Origin: Bacillota bacterium
GTDB lineage: Bacteria > Bacillota > Clostridia > Ch29
Assembly: GCA_013540605.1 (NCBI GenBank)
Contig: JABVCK010000014.1
Span: forward strand, 1-60,824
Direction of reading: 5' to 3'
DNA: 60,824 nucleotides
A program made the position numbers and the translations under genes. Under the pieces are notes generated by a model. It saw nothing but the letters and a program-made list of their open reading frames with translations. It ran no database searches and was not told the DNA's origin. Positions 52,117-60,824 of this stretch are shown piece by piece (position 1 is the stretch's first letter; each line of letters opens with the position of its first letter).

Positions 52117-52205
52117 TGGCGGAAGGGGTGGGATTCGAACCCACGGCCCCTTGCGGAGTCACTGGTTTTCAAGACCAGCTCCTTAAACCTCTCGGACACC
52201 CTTCC
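52117..52205 (-). tRNA. tRNA-Ser(UGA)
   Basis: 89 nt with coded CCA. Acceptor GGAAGGG/CCCTTCC. The anticodon stem CTGGT/ACCAG closes the loop CTTGAAA, giving UGA. Long variable arm. Confidence 0.92.
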
Positions 52206-52364
52206 TTTTTTGACACATAAGTTATTATAGCAACTTTTAATAACAGTGTCAATAAAGAAACGAGTGCAATAAATGGCTTGAAAATTGCAATAAATGGCTC
52301 CGGACCCACTTTGGCGGAGCATGACCAGCAGCTGTTTATACCAGCCGCTGGTTTAATTATTATA

Positions 52365-53642
52365 CTATTTTTTTTCTATTTTTTCAAGGCCGTTGATATA
52401 TGGCCTCAGAGCTTCCGGGATGACAACCGAGCCGTCTGCCTGCTGGTAATTTTCCAAAATCGCTGCAACGGTCCTTCCGACAGCAAGGCCGGAACCATTG
52501 AGCGTGTGTATATACCTGGCCTTTTCGCCAATGGCAGGCCTGTATTTAATCTCCGCCCTTCTTGCCTGGAAGTCCTCAAAATTACTGCAGGACGAAATCT
52601 CGACATATCTATTATAACTGGGCATCCACACCTCGAGGTCATACTTTTTGGCTGCGGTAAAACCCAGGTCTGCGGTGCACATCATGCTGACCCTGTACGG
52701 AAGGTTTAGAAGCTGCAGTATCCTCTCCGCATCGTTGACCAGGGTTTCAAGCTCATCGTACGAAGTCTCGGGTTCCACGAACTTCACAAGCTCAACCTTG
52801 TTGAACTGGTGCTGCCTGATTAGTCCCCTTGTGTCTCTTCCCGCCGAACCTGCTTCCGCCCTGAAGCAAGCACTGTATGCTACGTGCTTTATCGGAAGAA
52901 CGCCCGGCTCTAAAATCTGTTCCCTGTATATGTTGGTCACAGGGACCTCTGCGGTAGGTATAAGGAAGTATTCGGTGTTATGGACTTTGAAGGCGTCTTC
53001 TTCAAACTTTGGAAGCTGTCCTGTTCCTACCATGCTGTTGCGGTGAACCATAAAGGGCGGAAATACTTCTTCGTAGTTGTGTTCCTTTGTATGCACATCG
53101 ATAAAGAAATTGATCAGAGCCCTCTCAAGGGCCGCTCCTGCTCCCCTGTAGAAGGTAAATCTTGCTCCGGTAACCTTGCCGGCCGAAGCCCAGTCCAGTA
53201 TTCCCAAATCTGTGCCTATATCCCAATGGGCTTTAAAATCAAAATCGAACTTCCTCGGTTCTCCCCAGTGCCTCACCGGCACGTTGTCCTCGTCGGTATC
53301 TCCAACCGGCACCGATGGATGGGGTATATTGGGTATAGAATAAAGCATATCCTGAATTTCCGCTTCTATTTCCTTGAGCTGGCCGTCCATAAGCTTGACA
53401 CTCTCCGATAGCAGCCTCATCTCTTCAAATATGGGCTGAACATCCTTGCCTTCCTTCTTGAGCTTCGGTATATCCTTTGAGACTGAGTTCTGCTTACTCT
53501 TGAGCTGCTCGACTTCCGTCAGGAGGCTTCTCCTTTTCTCATCGAGTTCAATCAGCCTGTCAATGTTTATATCTTCCTTTCTCTTTGCAAGGCCTTCTTT
53601 GACAAGTTCCGGGTTTGCTCTTATGAATTTCAGGTCTAACAA
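52365..53642 (-). CDS. serS: Seryl-tRNA synthetase
   Basis: About 425 residues, the usual length. The N-terminal coiled-coil arm (about 25-105) and class II motifs ('[21 protein letters not shown]' region, '[18 protein letters not shown]') are clear. The start is a TTG at 53642 after AAAGGAG, giving the standard [14 protein letters not shown] beginning; the upstream ATG at 53714 is not plausible. It charges the three tRNA-Ser species in the window and is controlled by a T-box. Confidence 0.93.
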   Translation of the reverse strand: MLDLKFIRANPELVKEGLAKRKEDINIDRLIELDEKRRSLLTEVEQLKSKQNSVSKDIPKLKKEGKDVQPIFEEMRLLSESVKLMDGQLKEIEAEIQDMLYSIPNIPHPSVPVGDTDEDNVPVRHWGEPRKFDFDFKAHWDIGTDLGILDWASAGKVTGARFTFYRGAGAALERALINFFIDVHTKEHNYEEVFPPFMVHRNSMVGTGQLPKFEEDAFKVHNTEYFLIPTAEVPVTNIYREQILEPGVLPIKHVAYSACFRAEAGSAGRDTRGLIRQHQFNKVELVKFVEPETSYDELETLVNDAERILQLLNLPYRVSMMCTADLGFTAAKKYDLEVWMPSYNRYVEISSCSNFEDFQARRAEIKYRPAIGEKARYIHTLNGSGLAVGRTVAAILENYQQADGSVVIPEALRPYINGLEKIEKK

Positions 53643-53715
53643 TAGTATCAACTCCTTTTGTTTTTTTATTACGGTCTTATCCCTTTGCATTTTCAAAAAT
53701 GAAATACGGAACAAA

Positions 53716-53945
53716 ATAAAAAACCCTCAATCCCTCAAGGGACGAGAGTACCCGCGTTGCCACCCTAGTTGGCCATAAGCCCAACTCTTTGCAGAATAAC
53801 GGCTGCTTACCGCGAAGACTTGCCGTCCCGAGCTCAAGGGCGGATTCAAAAGCTAACTGTACCGGTTTGCACCAACCACCGGCTCTCTGCAACAATCCGG
53901 CTTTATACTTTTCCCTTTCATAGCTTTTCCATATTTTTGGCTGAT
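53716..53945 (-). promoter_or_regulatory. T-box leader of serS
   Basis: The T-box core AGGGTGGCAACGCGGGTA is at 53749-53766. Behind it stands the terminator (CTCTCGTCCCT paired with AGGGATTGAGG, then six T). Upstream is stem I, closed by CGGATT/AATCCG, with AGAGAG on its 5' side. A serine AGC codon on the 3' side is the likely specifier; UCC also occurs but lies in the closing stem. Uncharged tRNA-Ser should relieve termination. Confidence 0.9.
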
Positions 53946-54066
53946 TTAAGATGTATTATAACACAGAAATAAAAAAAATCAAGCTAATTGCAGTTATTCA
54001 TGTGATTGCAGTTATTCAATATGTATGCAGGGGAAGCTCCCCTACATAGCCCATGCCCTTTAGTGT

Positions 54067-54639
54067 TTAATAGATCTTCTTGGTCGGCTTATATTCGTTG
54101 ACAAGCCTAAGGGCTTCCCCAAACCTCTGGAAATGTACGACTTCTCTTTCTCGAAGGAATCTCAGCGTATCCTTAATTCCCGTGTCGTCGGTCAGGTTTA
54201 TGAGATGTTCATAGGTAGCACGGGCTTTTTGCTCTGCCGCTAGATCTTCATGCAGGTCAGCAACGGGATCCCCATGGGCCTGAATATAGGCAGCGGTCCA
54301 CGGGACGCCGGCTGCATCACCAGGATAAACTGCGCGGCCATGCTCAGCAAAATGTGCTCCCAGCCCTTCTCTCTCCAGCACCTCTGCCGGCACGCCCTTA
54401 AGCAGCTTATAAATCATGGTTCCTATAATCTCCCAGTGGGCCAATTCCTCTGTCCCTATATCTGTCAGCAGGCCCTTACCCTGCTCAAGCGGCATGGTAT
54501 ATCTCTGGGTCAGGTATCTGATGCCGGCAGAAAGCTCACTGTCCGGCCCACCATACTGTGCAGAAAGGTATTTTGCCATTTTTATATCGCATTTCTCGAC
54601 CCTTACGGGGTATTCGAGCTTCTTTTCATACATCCACAT
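54067..54639 (-). CDS. cotJC: CotJC, manganese catalase-like spore coat protein
   Basis: 190 residues, matching CotJC: MWMYEKKLEYPVRVEKCD start, di-metal ligands in 'IGTEELAHWEIIGTM' and 'KARATYEHLINLTDD'/'REREVVHFQRFGEAL'. It is deposited in the spore and thought to have catalase-like activity. It is the third gene of cotJABC. Confidence 0.92.
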   Translation of the reverse strand: MWMYEKKLEYPVRVEKCDIKMAKYLSAQYGGPDSELSAGIRYLTQRYTMPLEQGKGLLTDIGTEELAHWEIIGTMIYKLLKGVPAEVLEREGLGAHFAEHGRAVYPGDAAGVPWTAAYIQAHGDPVADLHEDLAAEQKARATYEHLINLTDDTGIKDTLRFLREREVVHFQRFGEALRLVNEYKPTKKIY

Positions 54640-54654
54640 ATTCGTATCACCTCT

Positions 54655-55008
54655 CTATAGTTCCCACGGCCATGGGCCTTGGACGTATTGGTATGGGCAC
54701 CCGGTTTTCTCATAATGCGTTAACGGGCCATATTTTTCCCTGTAAGCCTCTTTCAATTCATCCAGTCTGCCAACAGCCTCATTAAATAACTTTATAGCAT
54801 TCTCATCCGAAGGATGCGTATCAAGATAAAGGGCTAATTCTACTACATAAAACTCTGTTTCCATTATCTTTACTATCATTTCCCTCATTCCCTTCGGAAC
54901 CGGGATTTCAGGCTGATAATAGTACTTCATGGCGTCTCCCATCGGGTATCCGCCGACGGGCATATACGGGCATACTCCCCAGTAATTGTTGTAAGGATTG
55001 TAGTACAT
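54655..55008 (-). CDS. cotJB: CotJB spore coat protein
   Basis: 117 residues. A Tyr/Pro-rich N-terminus is followed by the CotJB helical domain ('VVELALYLDTHPSDENAI', 'LKEAYREKYGPLTHYE') and the C-terminal 'WPWEL'. The ATG at 55008 has AAAGGGGAGG. Confidence 0.9.
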   Translation of the reverse strand: MYYNPYNNYWGVCPYMPVGGYPMGDAMKYYYQPEIPVPKGMREMIVKIMETEFYVVELALYLDTHPSDENAIKLFNEAVGRLDELKEAYREKYGPLTHYEKTGCPYQYVQGPWPWEL

Positions 55009-55025
55009 ATATAACCTCCCCTTTC

Positions 55026-55202
55026 TTATTCTTCTCTATATGGCCTGTACAGGGCCGGAAAAATCGTCCCCTTGGCCAGAGCTTCCCCTGGGGGATATAG
55101 TTCTCCCCACTGCTGATAAGGCACATAGGCAGTCGCCAGTTCAAATCTCCCGTACATTTCATCTTTCTTGGTGATCTCCTGCATATCTCCATTCCTGTCC
55201 AT
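55026..55202 (-). CDS. cotJA: CotJA spore coat-associated protein
   Basis: 58 residues: MDRNGDMQEI start and the CotJA signature 'LATAYVPYQQWGELYPPGEA' followed by 'GTIFPALYRPY'. The ATG at 55202 has AAGGAGG. It heads the operon. A different frame across these bases is longer but has no family match. Confidence 0.88.
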   Translation of the reverse strand: MDRNGDMQEITKKDEMYGRFELATAYVPYQQWGELYPPGEALAKGTIFPALYRPYREE

Positions 55203-55244
55203 GGAACTACCTCCTTAAATAAGCGTATCTCTAATTTTCACTAT

Positions 55245-55252
55245 ATTGTATG
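55245..55252 (-). promoter_or_regulatory. Likely sigma-E -10 element of cotJ
   Basis: CATACAAT matches the mother-cell sigma-E -10 consensus and lies about 43 nt before cotJA. The -35 region is AT-rich but not a clear match. Sigma-E control of cotJ is known in Bacillus subtilis. Confidence 0.45.
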
Positions 55253-55353
55253 TGTACTGTAAATTTTTTGTTAATAAATAGCAATAATATCTTGAGAATA
55301 AAAACCTATCCTGTTGGTAATAATCAGAGTAATAAGCCATGGGGGGTGTCGGT

Positions 55354-55545
55354 ATGGATGATATTGACGTGATCGCTCAACTTGGAGATATGAAAGAAAT
55401 AGATTACCGGAATACGCTTGCCATCGCCAGTCTGATAGAGCTGCTTATAGATAAAGGAGTCCTCAGCAGACGTGAAATCGCTAGAAAAGCCCAACTGCTT
55501 GATAATATGAGCGCTGATGAAATTGATCGAGTAGGAGGTAGGTGA
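55354..55545 (+). CDS. Unknown 63-residue protein
   Basis: MDDIDVIAQLGDMKEIDYR start, soluble, mostly helical. GGGGGG stands before the ATG at 55354. The last residues and stop codon come from the edge of the group II intron, so the natural C-terminus may have been replaced. No domain recognised. Confidence 0.45.
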   Translation: MDDIDVIAQLGDMKEIDYRNTLAIASLIELLIDKGVLSRREIARKAQLLDNMSADEIDRVGGR

Positions 55546-55604
55546 TTAATTCACCTACCGACCTCTCACAGCACCGTACGTACCGTTCGGTATACGGCGC
55601 TTCT

Positions 55605-56706
55605 TTAGTTTACGCATACTCGCTGATAATAGTCGAGGAAAGAGATGTAGCCTAGACTACCAATCGTTTGGTTATCTAGTGAACGTTTAAGAATGGGGCT
55701 GTTGGAGGTTCTCCAATAGCCTTTTCTCGTATTCGCGAATTTCCATGCTTCCTCTTCGTCAATTCCGAAGTGTTTCAGCATTTTGAACCGGGTCTTTATT
55801 TTCTTCCACTGTTTCCAGTAGACAGCGCGGATACGCCTTCTCATCCATTCATCGATTTCCTTTAGCAATCCTTTCATATCTGCCAGCTTGAAGTAGTTGA
55901 CCCAGCCTGTAATATACTGTTTTAGCTTCATAGCCCGGTATTCGTTGCCCCATCCGTTGCTTCTGGCTGTCAGTTCTCTTATTCTGTCCTTCATCTTTAT
56001 AACGGTTTTTGGGTGGATACGAACTCTCGTTACTCCTTTGTACCGGTAAAAGGTGAAACCGAGAAATTTTACTTTCCCGATATAGTCCACTGTTGTTTTC
56101 TCCCTGTTTACTTTCAGGAATAGTTTCCCTTCGATGTACGGCAATATCTTCTCCAGTGTTCTACAGGCGCTTCTTTTACTTTTGCAGAGAATCAGTACAT
56201 CATCGGCATATTATGCGCACGAAGCGGTGCCCTCTTCTTTCAAGTTCATGGTCCAGTTCATTTAGCATGATATTGCTCAAAAGTGGACTTAGAGGTTATC
56301 TGTCCACTACCGTGGGAATGCCCAGTTTTCGTACCTTTCCTCTTTCTTCTTTGGGTATTTCTACCCTACGGACAGGATTGGGACGGTATTTCCCATCCCT
56401 TATCTGTTGGATTAGTTGCTGGCCGTTTTCTTTGAGATATGGCAGAAGTTCATCTACCCCCATCCCATCTATTCCGCCTGCTCCTTTGTTGGACTTTACT
56501 CTTTTGTATGCCAGGTTCATGTTGTCTTTATCCAATATCTTCTCCAACAGCCTGTCTGTCGACGAGTATGCATTGGCGACGTTGTTTTCAGTTATCCTCG
56601 ATGGAGCGCACGCTTCTGCATATCCTCCCTGTTCCGCAGGTACTTTTTGCAGATAGCCTTCTCTTCGAAGTTTTCTGTGTTTTATTCCATCCTCGGTAAC
56701 TTTCAT
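55605..56706 (-). pseudogene. Group II intron reverse transcriptase, truncated and frameshifted
   Basis: The N-terminal piece (56296-56706) ends with 'LGIPTVVDR' and a stop. Directly after it comes 'PLSPLLSNIM', so about 70-75 residues of the palm/fingers, normally between these two motifs, are deleted. The YADD active-site region follows but is pushed out of frame by about four extra bases (CGC-ATAA-TATGCC, near 56210). The C-terminal piece (55605-56144) carries the maturase region 'GFTFYRYKGVTRVRIHPK' and ends normally. The protein cannot be active. Confidence 0.82.
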
Positions 56707-57111
56707 TGACTGTCATCCTCCTAAAGTTCAGCCCTTCCCACTGGCCGTCGACTGCCTGTGGTACTATGGCCTCTGCTGACTTCTCACGGTAAATCTTGTT
56801 TCAACCGTGCTTCATACGTCTTGTTTCCGCACGTCCATGAGACCTCCCCGGGTAAGAGCGCAGTCTTTCCCTCCATCTATCTGCCACATCTACAATCCCT
56901 GTTTCCGTGCAGCTATTGGGCTTCGACTTGTATGGCAGCCTTACCCACAGAGATTGCCTAATGTGATTTCTGTTCGTCAGACCAGAGGTTTGCCGCCGGC
57001 TTCCTTTAGATTCGGCCTCACGACCGACACCCTTGCCCTTGGCTATGTGCTTGCCGCTACAAGGCCGCACTCGGGACTTGCACCCGTTAGACTGCGCCCA
57101 TGCCGGGCGCA
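56707..57111 (-). other. Intron RNA 5' region without protein gene
   Basis: About 400 bases of intron RNA domains I-III. Frames on both strands are open but carry no family sequence; they reflect the GC-rich structured RNA. Confidence 0.6.
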
Positions 57112-57118
57112 CCATTAA

Positions 57119-57150
57119 AAAAGGGAAAGCCGCCGATGGCTTTCCCTTTT
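57119..57150 (-). terminator. Terminator of the UPF0182 gene and intron target
   Basis: A 13-bp stem AAAAGGGAAAGCC/GGCTTTCCCTTTT with a 6-nt loop and a T-run on the minus strand. The group II intron begins a few bases after the T-run. Confidence 0.88.
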
Positions 57151-57158
57151 ATTTCGTC

Positions 57159-59897
57159 TTACTGTTCCCGATTCCTACTAGCCTCTGCCATTCTGTTCAA
57201 TACGCTTTCAAGCTTTCCGATATATTCTCCGTACTGTGCCCAGTTGCCGTTTCTTAAGGCCTCCTGTGCGTTCTGGAACAGCTCGTTAGCTGTCCTTATC
57301 AGCTCTTCAATCGTTGCTGTCTCAACCTCCCCCGGCTGCTCCGGGATCTCGGGCTGGGCCGGTGGAGCCCCTCCAAAGATTACTTTTAACGCATCATCGA
57401 GGGTTTGTTCCATCACAATAGTGTCTTTATACGCTACTATAACCCTTCTCATCTCAGGCAGGCTGTTTTCGTTGGAAGCCCTGAGATACAACGGCTCTAC
57501 ATATAATAGGGAGTCCTCTATAGGAACGACCAAAAGGTTCCCCCGTACTACTTCCGAGCCCCTCTGGTCCCATAAAGACAGCTCGCGAGATATCGTGGGA
57601 TCCTGGCTTATCCTTGACTCTATCTGCATGGGTCCGTAGACGAGCTTGTTTTTGGGCAGCTTATAAACCATGAGTTCTCCGTACTTGTCGCCGTCATTCC
57701 GCGCGACAAGGAAAGCTATCATGTTCATCTTCCTAATCGGTGTATAAGGTACAGTAAGCAAAAACTCCACATCATCCTCTTCCGGAAGCTTGAATACAAC
57801 ATAGTTGGACTCCATTTCCAGCACCTCGCTACTATACTGTTCCTGGGCAATGCTCCAGGCATCCTCCTTATTGTAAAATACCTGCGTATTGTTCATGTGA
57901 TAATCCCTGTACATCTGGGCCTGTATATCGAACAGCGTCTGCGGGTACCTTATGTGCTCCTTAAGCCCCTGCGGCATTTCTTCAAAGGATGTGAAGAGGT
58001 CCGGAAAAATTTTTTTGAAAGTCCTTGCTATCGCATCCTCTTCATCTATAAGATAAAATGTAGTATCACCGTTATATGCATCAATAACTACTTTGATTGA
58101 ATTTCTTATATAGTTTATTCCGCCCTGTATGGGCTCCGAATACGGGTAATTGGTGTTGTAGGTATATCCGTCCATTATCCAGAAAAGCCGGCCTTCATCT
58201 ATTACAATATAAGGGTCTTCGTCGTAAATAAAATACGGCGCAATTTTAGCAACCCTTGATACAATGTTTCTGTTTAGAATCATCCTGCTGTCCGGCGTTA
58301 CGTCGCTGGACAGAAGTATTTTGGCACTGCCGTGATACAAAGCAAAAATCAGCTTGTTAAGAAAGCCCATTTTGATGCCGGCGTTGCCCTCATAGAAGGC
58401 TTCACTGTTGTTGTCCCCCATGGGATAGTCAAATTCTGCCGTTTTTGTATTGGTTATTATATAGTCGTTGGTTATTTCGCCGAAGTATATTTCCGGACGC
58501 TCGATTTTCAACATGGTTTCGGTAGCGGGTGGTATATCCCTTACATAGAGCTCCGGCTGCCCCTGTGCCGTAACCTTATTGACGGGAGATACAACGGCAC
58601 CATAGCCGTGGGTGTATTTTAGATACTTGTTTACCCACGTCTTAGCGCCTTCTTCAAGATTTTCCTGGGATAGCTCCCTGGCCGAGAGGAATACCTGGGT
58701 ATATACTCCGTCAATATTGTACCTGTCGATGTCAACATCGTTGAATTTATAGTAGGGTCTTATTCCCTGCAGCTGGTTATAGACCTGGATTACCGGCCTG
58801 TAGTCGTTTATCCTTATATTCTCAATTGTTGACCTGTTGTCTTGAAGGTCGGCATAGGTTAGATCCTGCGCTGCGGGAAAGTCTTTTTCTTGAATCTTAT
58901 CCAAACCGTAAGCCTTTTGAGTATAGGTGATATTATATCTTAAGAATTTCTCTTCCTTTGAATACTCGTTAGGCTCGACTATAAAATTCTGTACTGCTGC
59001 TGCAGCAATGTTTCCCACAATCGTTACTACAACCAGGAGTGCAGGCCCATATATCGCAACCCGGTATTTCTTCGAAAAAGCCGCATATATCATGAGGACC
59101 GCGCTAAGTATGCTGACCCCGACAAGAACTATGTAAACCTTGAGGGTAACCGCTATATCGGTATAGCTCGCTCCATATGCCACACCCCTGGGTGAAAACA
59201 ACAGGTTATACCGGCTTATGAAGAACCGTAACGCAAGGATTAAAAAAATCACAAAACCTATCGTAGCGACCTGCCTGATAGCCAGGGTAAGAATCTTTTT
59301 ATTGAAAAAAATTTGCCTGTTTACAGGGCTTTCTTCATCATGCCTTGCCCTTATCATCTCAGGGGTCTTCAGGGTGACCATTGCCCCGTAAAACACTACC
59401 GTAACCGCAATCAATACGACGGCCAGGAAAATCAGCATGGATAATATCTCCCTTAAAAGTGGAAGCTTAAACATGTAAAAGCCCACATCTATGCTGAATA
59501 TCGGATCAGTAACGTTGAATGCGGTGTAATTAAGGTATTTGAGTATGTCAAGCCATAGCCCGCGCGCCACTACAATACTCACGAAAAAAGATATTACCAT
59601 CGATACGATAAGTATTATCCTGTTTATCCTTTTCTTCTCAATACTGCTTGGGATGAAACCTGAATTCCTGTAAAAGTCTCTCTGCATATTTTTTAGATAT
59701 AAATATAATAATGCAGCCAGCAGGACAAAAATGGGTACACCTATTTTGAACTGGTTAATCAATCTCGCAAGGAAAACGCTTGTGTATTTTACTTCGCTGA
59801 ACCATTGATAATCGACAATGAAATTTACAATGCTGCTCAAGAAAAAGAACACAAGGAACACGATTACGACAACCGTAATAATGACGGCTCTGTTCAT
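57159..59897 (-). CDS. UPF0182-family large membrane protein
   Basis: About 912 residues. Seven hydrophobic spans fill the first third (to about 320), followed by a long extracellular part with 'HGYGAVVSPVNKVTAQGQP' and 'TETMLKIERPEIYFGE', and a C-terminal coiled region ('EQPGEVETATIEEL'). This is the COG1615/UPF0182 family, whose function is unknown. I use the ATG at 59897 (AGAGG upstream); the longer frame from 59933 is less likely. Confidence 0.88.
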   Translation of the reverse strand: MNRAVIITVVVIVFLVFFFLSSIVNFIVDYQWFSEVKYTSVFLARLINQFKIGVPIFVLLAALLYLYLKNMQRDFYRNSGFIPSSIEKKRINRIILIVSMVISFFVSIVVARGLWLDILKYLNYTAFNVTDPIFSIDVGFYMFKLPLLREILSMLIFLAVVLIAVTVVFYGAMVTLKTPEMIRARHDEESPVNRQIFFNKKILTLAIRQVATIGFVIFLILALRFFISRYNLLFSPRGVAYGASYTDIAVTLKVYIVLVGVSILSAVLMIYAAFSKKYRVAIYGPALLVVVTIVGNIAAAAVQNFIVEPNEYSKEEKFLRYNITYTQKAYGLDKIQEKDFPAAQDLTYADLQDNRSTIENIRINDYRPVIQVYNQLQGIRPYYKFNDVDIDRYNIDGVYTQVFLSARELSQENLEEGAKTWVNKYLKYTHGYGAVVSPVNKVTAQGQPELYVRDIPPATETMLKIERPEIYFGEITNDYIITNTKTAEFDYPMGDNNSEAFYEGNAGIKMGFLNKLIFALYHGSAKILLSSDVTPDSRMILNRNIVSRVAKIAPYFIYDEDPYIVIDEGRLFWIMDGYTYNTNYPYSEPIQGGINYIRNSIKVVIDAYNGDTTFYLIDEEDAIARTFKKIFPDLFTSFEEMPQGLKEHIRYPQTLFDIQAQMYRDYHMNNTQVFYNKEDAWSIAQEQYSSEVLEMESNYVVFKLPEEDDVEFLLTVPYTPIRKMNMIAFLVARNDGDKYGELMVYKLPKNKLVYGPMQIESRISQDPTISRELSLWDQRGSEVVRGNLLVVPIEDSLLYVEPLYLRASNENSLPEMRRVIVAYKDTIVMEQTLDDALKVIFGGAPPAQPEIPEQPGEVETATIEELIRTANELFQNAQEALRNGNWAQYGEYIGKLESVLNRMAEASRNREQ

Positions 59898-60073
59898 TCC
59901 AATTCCTCTAGCCAAAACATATCTCCTCCTCAATCATTGCTCTACTTCCCGTAAAACCCTTTGCTTTAATTCTATTCTGCTAACATTGATTAAATTTACT
60001 CTTCCGTGATAACATAACAGCAGCACTCCCGCTGCTGTCGTCCCCGTTACGCTTAAACCGCCCCTTGGTATTT

Positions 60074-60595
60074 CTATTCTTCAAGAATATAGCCCTTCTC
60101 TTTTAACGCTCTCTCTATCCTACGGAAGGTTGTTTCATCTTTAACTTCCACTGTATGAAGGTGGATTCCCCCTGTAAGGCTAGATAGCGGTTGTGCTCCT
60201 TCCTTCCTGAGGCTTTCCATGAAATCCCTAACATCCTGCCTTGAAGAAATCATAAGTATCCCCCTTATCTCGCCATAAATGGGATGCTCAATTATTACGT
60301 CTATAATTTTCCCTCCATAATCCACTATTGTCGTTAATTCATCTTCTATTTCCTGTGAAGTATAGTGCCTACATACGAAGGTTTTAGTTATAACGTGCGG
60401 ATTGAAAGGTGTATGTACTATGTAACCTCTTGGAGTAGCAATGATATCCTCTCCGGCTGCTCTAATAATAGCTATATCCTGAACGATTACCTGACGGCTA
60501 ACTCCGAATCTTTCTGCAAGCTCCGTCCCCGTTATCGGCTCGGTGCTAAATCTTAGCATATTTTGAATACTCTTTCTTCTCTGCGCTGATTCCAT
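60074..60595 (-). CDS. niaR: NiaR, NAD biosynthesis transcription repressor
   Basis: 173 residues. An HTH_11 domain ('LAERFGVSRQVIVQDIAIIRAAG') is followed by a 3H domain with three conserved His ('FVCRHYTSQEIEDEL', 'IIEHPIYGEI', 'GGIHLHTVEV'). NiaR binds nicotinic acid and represses nad and transporter genes. Confidence 0.88.
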   Translation of the reverse strand: MESAQRRKSIQNMLRFSTEPITGTELAERFGVSRQVIVQDIAIIRAAGEDIIATPRGYIVHTPFNPHVITKTFVCRHYTSQEIEDELTTIVDYGGKIIDVIIEHPIYGEIRGILMISSRQDVRDFMESLRKEGAQPLSSLTGGIHLHTVEVKDETTFRRIERALKEKGYILEE

Positions 60596-60664
60596 GCTTT
60601 ATACCCACCTTGTACAGAATTATCCTTTGTTAATATTATCATAAAATAAGCATGCAGACAAACA

Positions 60665-60692
60665 AGCCTGAGAGAATATTCTCTCTCAGGCT
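60665..60692 (-). terminator. rRNA operon terminator
   Basis: Stem AGCCTGAGAGA/TCTCTCAGGCT with a 6-nt loop, followed by a T-rich stretch on the minus strand, about 15 nt behind the 5S rRNA. Confidence 0.8.
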
Positions 60693-60706
60693 GTAAAAGT
60701 ATAAAA

Positions 60707-60822
60707 CCCGGCAGCGACCTACTCTCCCAGGGCGTCTCCACCCCAGTACCATCAGCGCTGGAGGACTTTACCTGTGTGTTCGGAATGGGAACCGGTGTTG
60801 CCCCTCCGCCATTGCCGCCGGA
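60707..60822 (-). rRNA. rrf: 5S ribosomal RNA
   Basis: About 116 nt. The conserved core CCCATTCCGAACAC, the AGCGCTGATGGTACTGGGG stretch and the GGGAGAGTAGG end are present. The 5' and 3' ends pair (CCGGCGGC with GCTGCCGG). It marks the 3' end of an rRNA operon that lies beyond the right edge. Confidence 0.92.
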
Positions 60823-60824
60823 TT

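Larger units (their letters stand above)
55540..57112 (-). mobile_element. Group II intron, probably class C, degenerate
   Basis: The 5' end at 57112 reads GTGCGCCCGGCATGGG, a group II intron start, followed by the structured domain I region (AACGGGTGCAAGTCCCGAG). Near the 3' end, domain V is visible as AGCGCCGTATACC/GGTACGTACGGTGCT, with domain VI (GGTAGGTG/CACCTACC) after it. The intron sits directly behind a terminator hairpin and its T-run, the insertion habit of class C introns. The 3' border is approximate. The reverse transcriptase inside is broken. Confidence 0.75.

Noticed and set aside
54908-55192. 94-codon frame across cotJA
   Set aside because: The frame from 55202 gives a clear CotJA; this one is its frame shadow.
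56801-57118. Frames of about 100 codons on both strands in the intron 5' region
   Set aside because: They fall on structured intron RNA, which keeps frames open by its high GC content.

Overview
The window comes from a spore-forming member of the Clostridia. This rests on the cotJABC spore-coat operon, a NiaR repressor, a T-box in front of serS, clusters of clostridial-type tRNAs, and strong AGGAGG ribosome-binding sites. I cannot fix the species. The left half (1 to about 31,320) is a mobile element. The right half is ordinary chromosome carrying several smaller insertions.

The left half is most of an integrative conjugative element of the Tn1549/CTn type, read almost entirely on the minus strand. 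Its conjugation core (relaxase, VirB4-like ATPase, integrase) lies outside the window to the left. What is visible, in map order, is: a DUF3991/TOPRIM protein; a giant (about 2,480 codons) methylase-helicase gene broken by one in-frame amber and one frameshift; a TnpV gene overprinted in another frame of the giant gene; small element proteins; a complete Tad-type (type IVc) pilus locus (CARDB adhesin fused to a prepilin peptidase, two TadE/DUF4320-like pseudopilins, two tandem pilins, TadC, TadB, TadA/CpaF ATPase, CpaE, CpaB); and a ParA/ParB pair. An 8-kb defence module follows: a type I restriction-modification system (hsdR, hsdM, hsdS) coupled to an ImmA/IrrE-like peptidase, with an unknown gene and a PD-(D/E)XK-like nuclease. 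This module is bracketed by imperfect direct repeats. The element appears to end at a tRNA-Ser(CGA) gene. A complete copy stands next to the 5' half of a second, interrupted tRNA-Ser(CGA), as if the element had entered the anticodon loop of the host gene.

The right half starts with an intact IS1182-like insertion (1,529 bp with inverted repeats and a 10-bp target duplication). It is followed by tadA, tRNA-Arg(CCU) and a large fused protein that joins an endonuclease Q-like PHP nuclease to a UvrD helicase. A minus-strand redox operon follows: ferredoxin-like protein, tungsten-type aldehyde oxidoreductase, MoaD-like protein, and NuoE-, NuoF- and NuoG-like subunits. It is preceded by a structured leader that may be a molybdenum/tungsten-cofactor riboswitch, and by long palindromes. 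An IclR regulator and a FIST-domain protein lie upstream. Next come a divergent UppS homologue, a nitroreductase, CobO, a NUDIX hydrolase and a DUF2461 protein.

An AT-rich three-gene island (unknown protein, multi-pass membrane protein, lysozyme-like protein without a signal peptide) precedes a decayed IS21-like element. The window closes with tRNA-Arg(ACG), tRNA-Ser(GCU), tRNA-Ser(UGA), T-box and serS, cotJCBA, a degenerate group II intron sitting just behind a transcription terminator, a UPF0182 membrane protein, niaR, and the 5S rRNA at the end of an rRNA operon.
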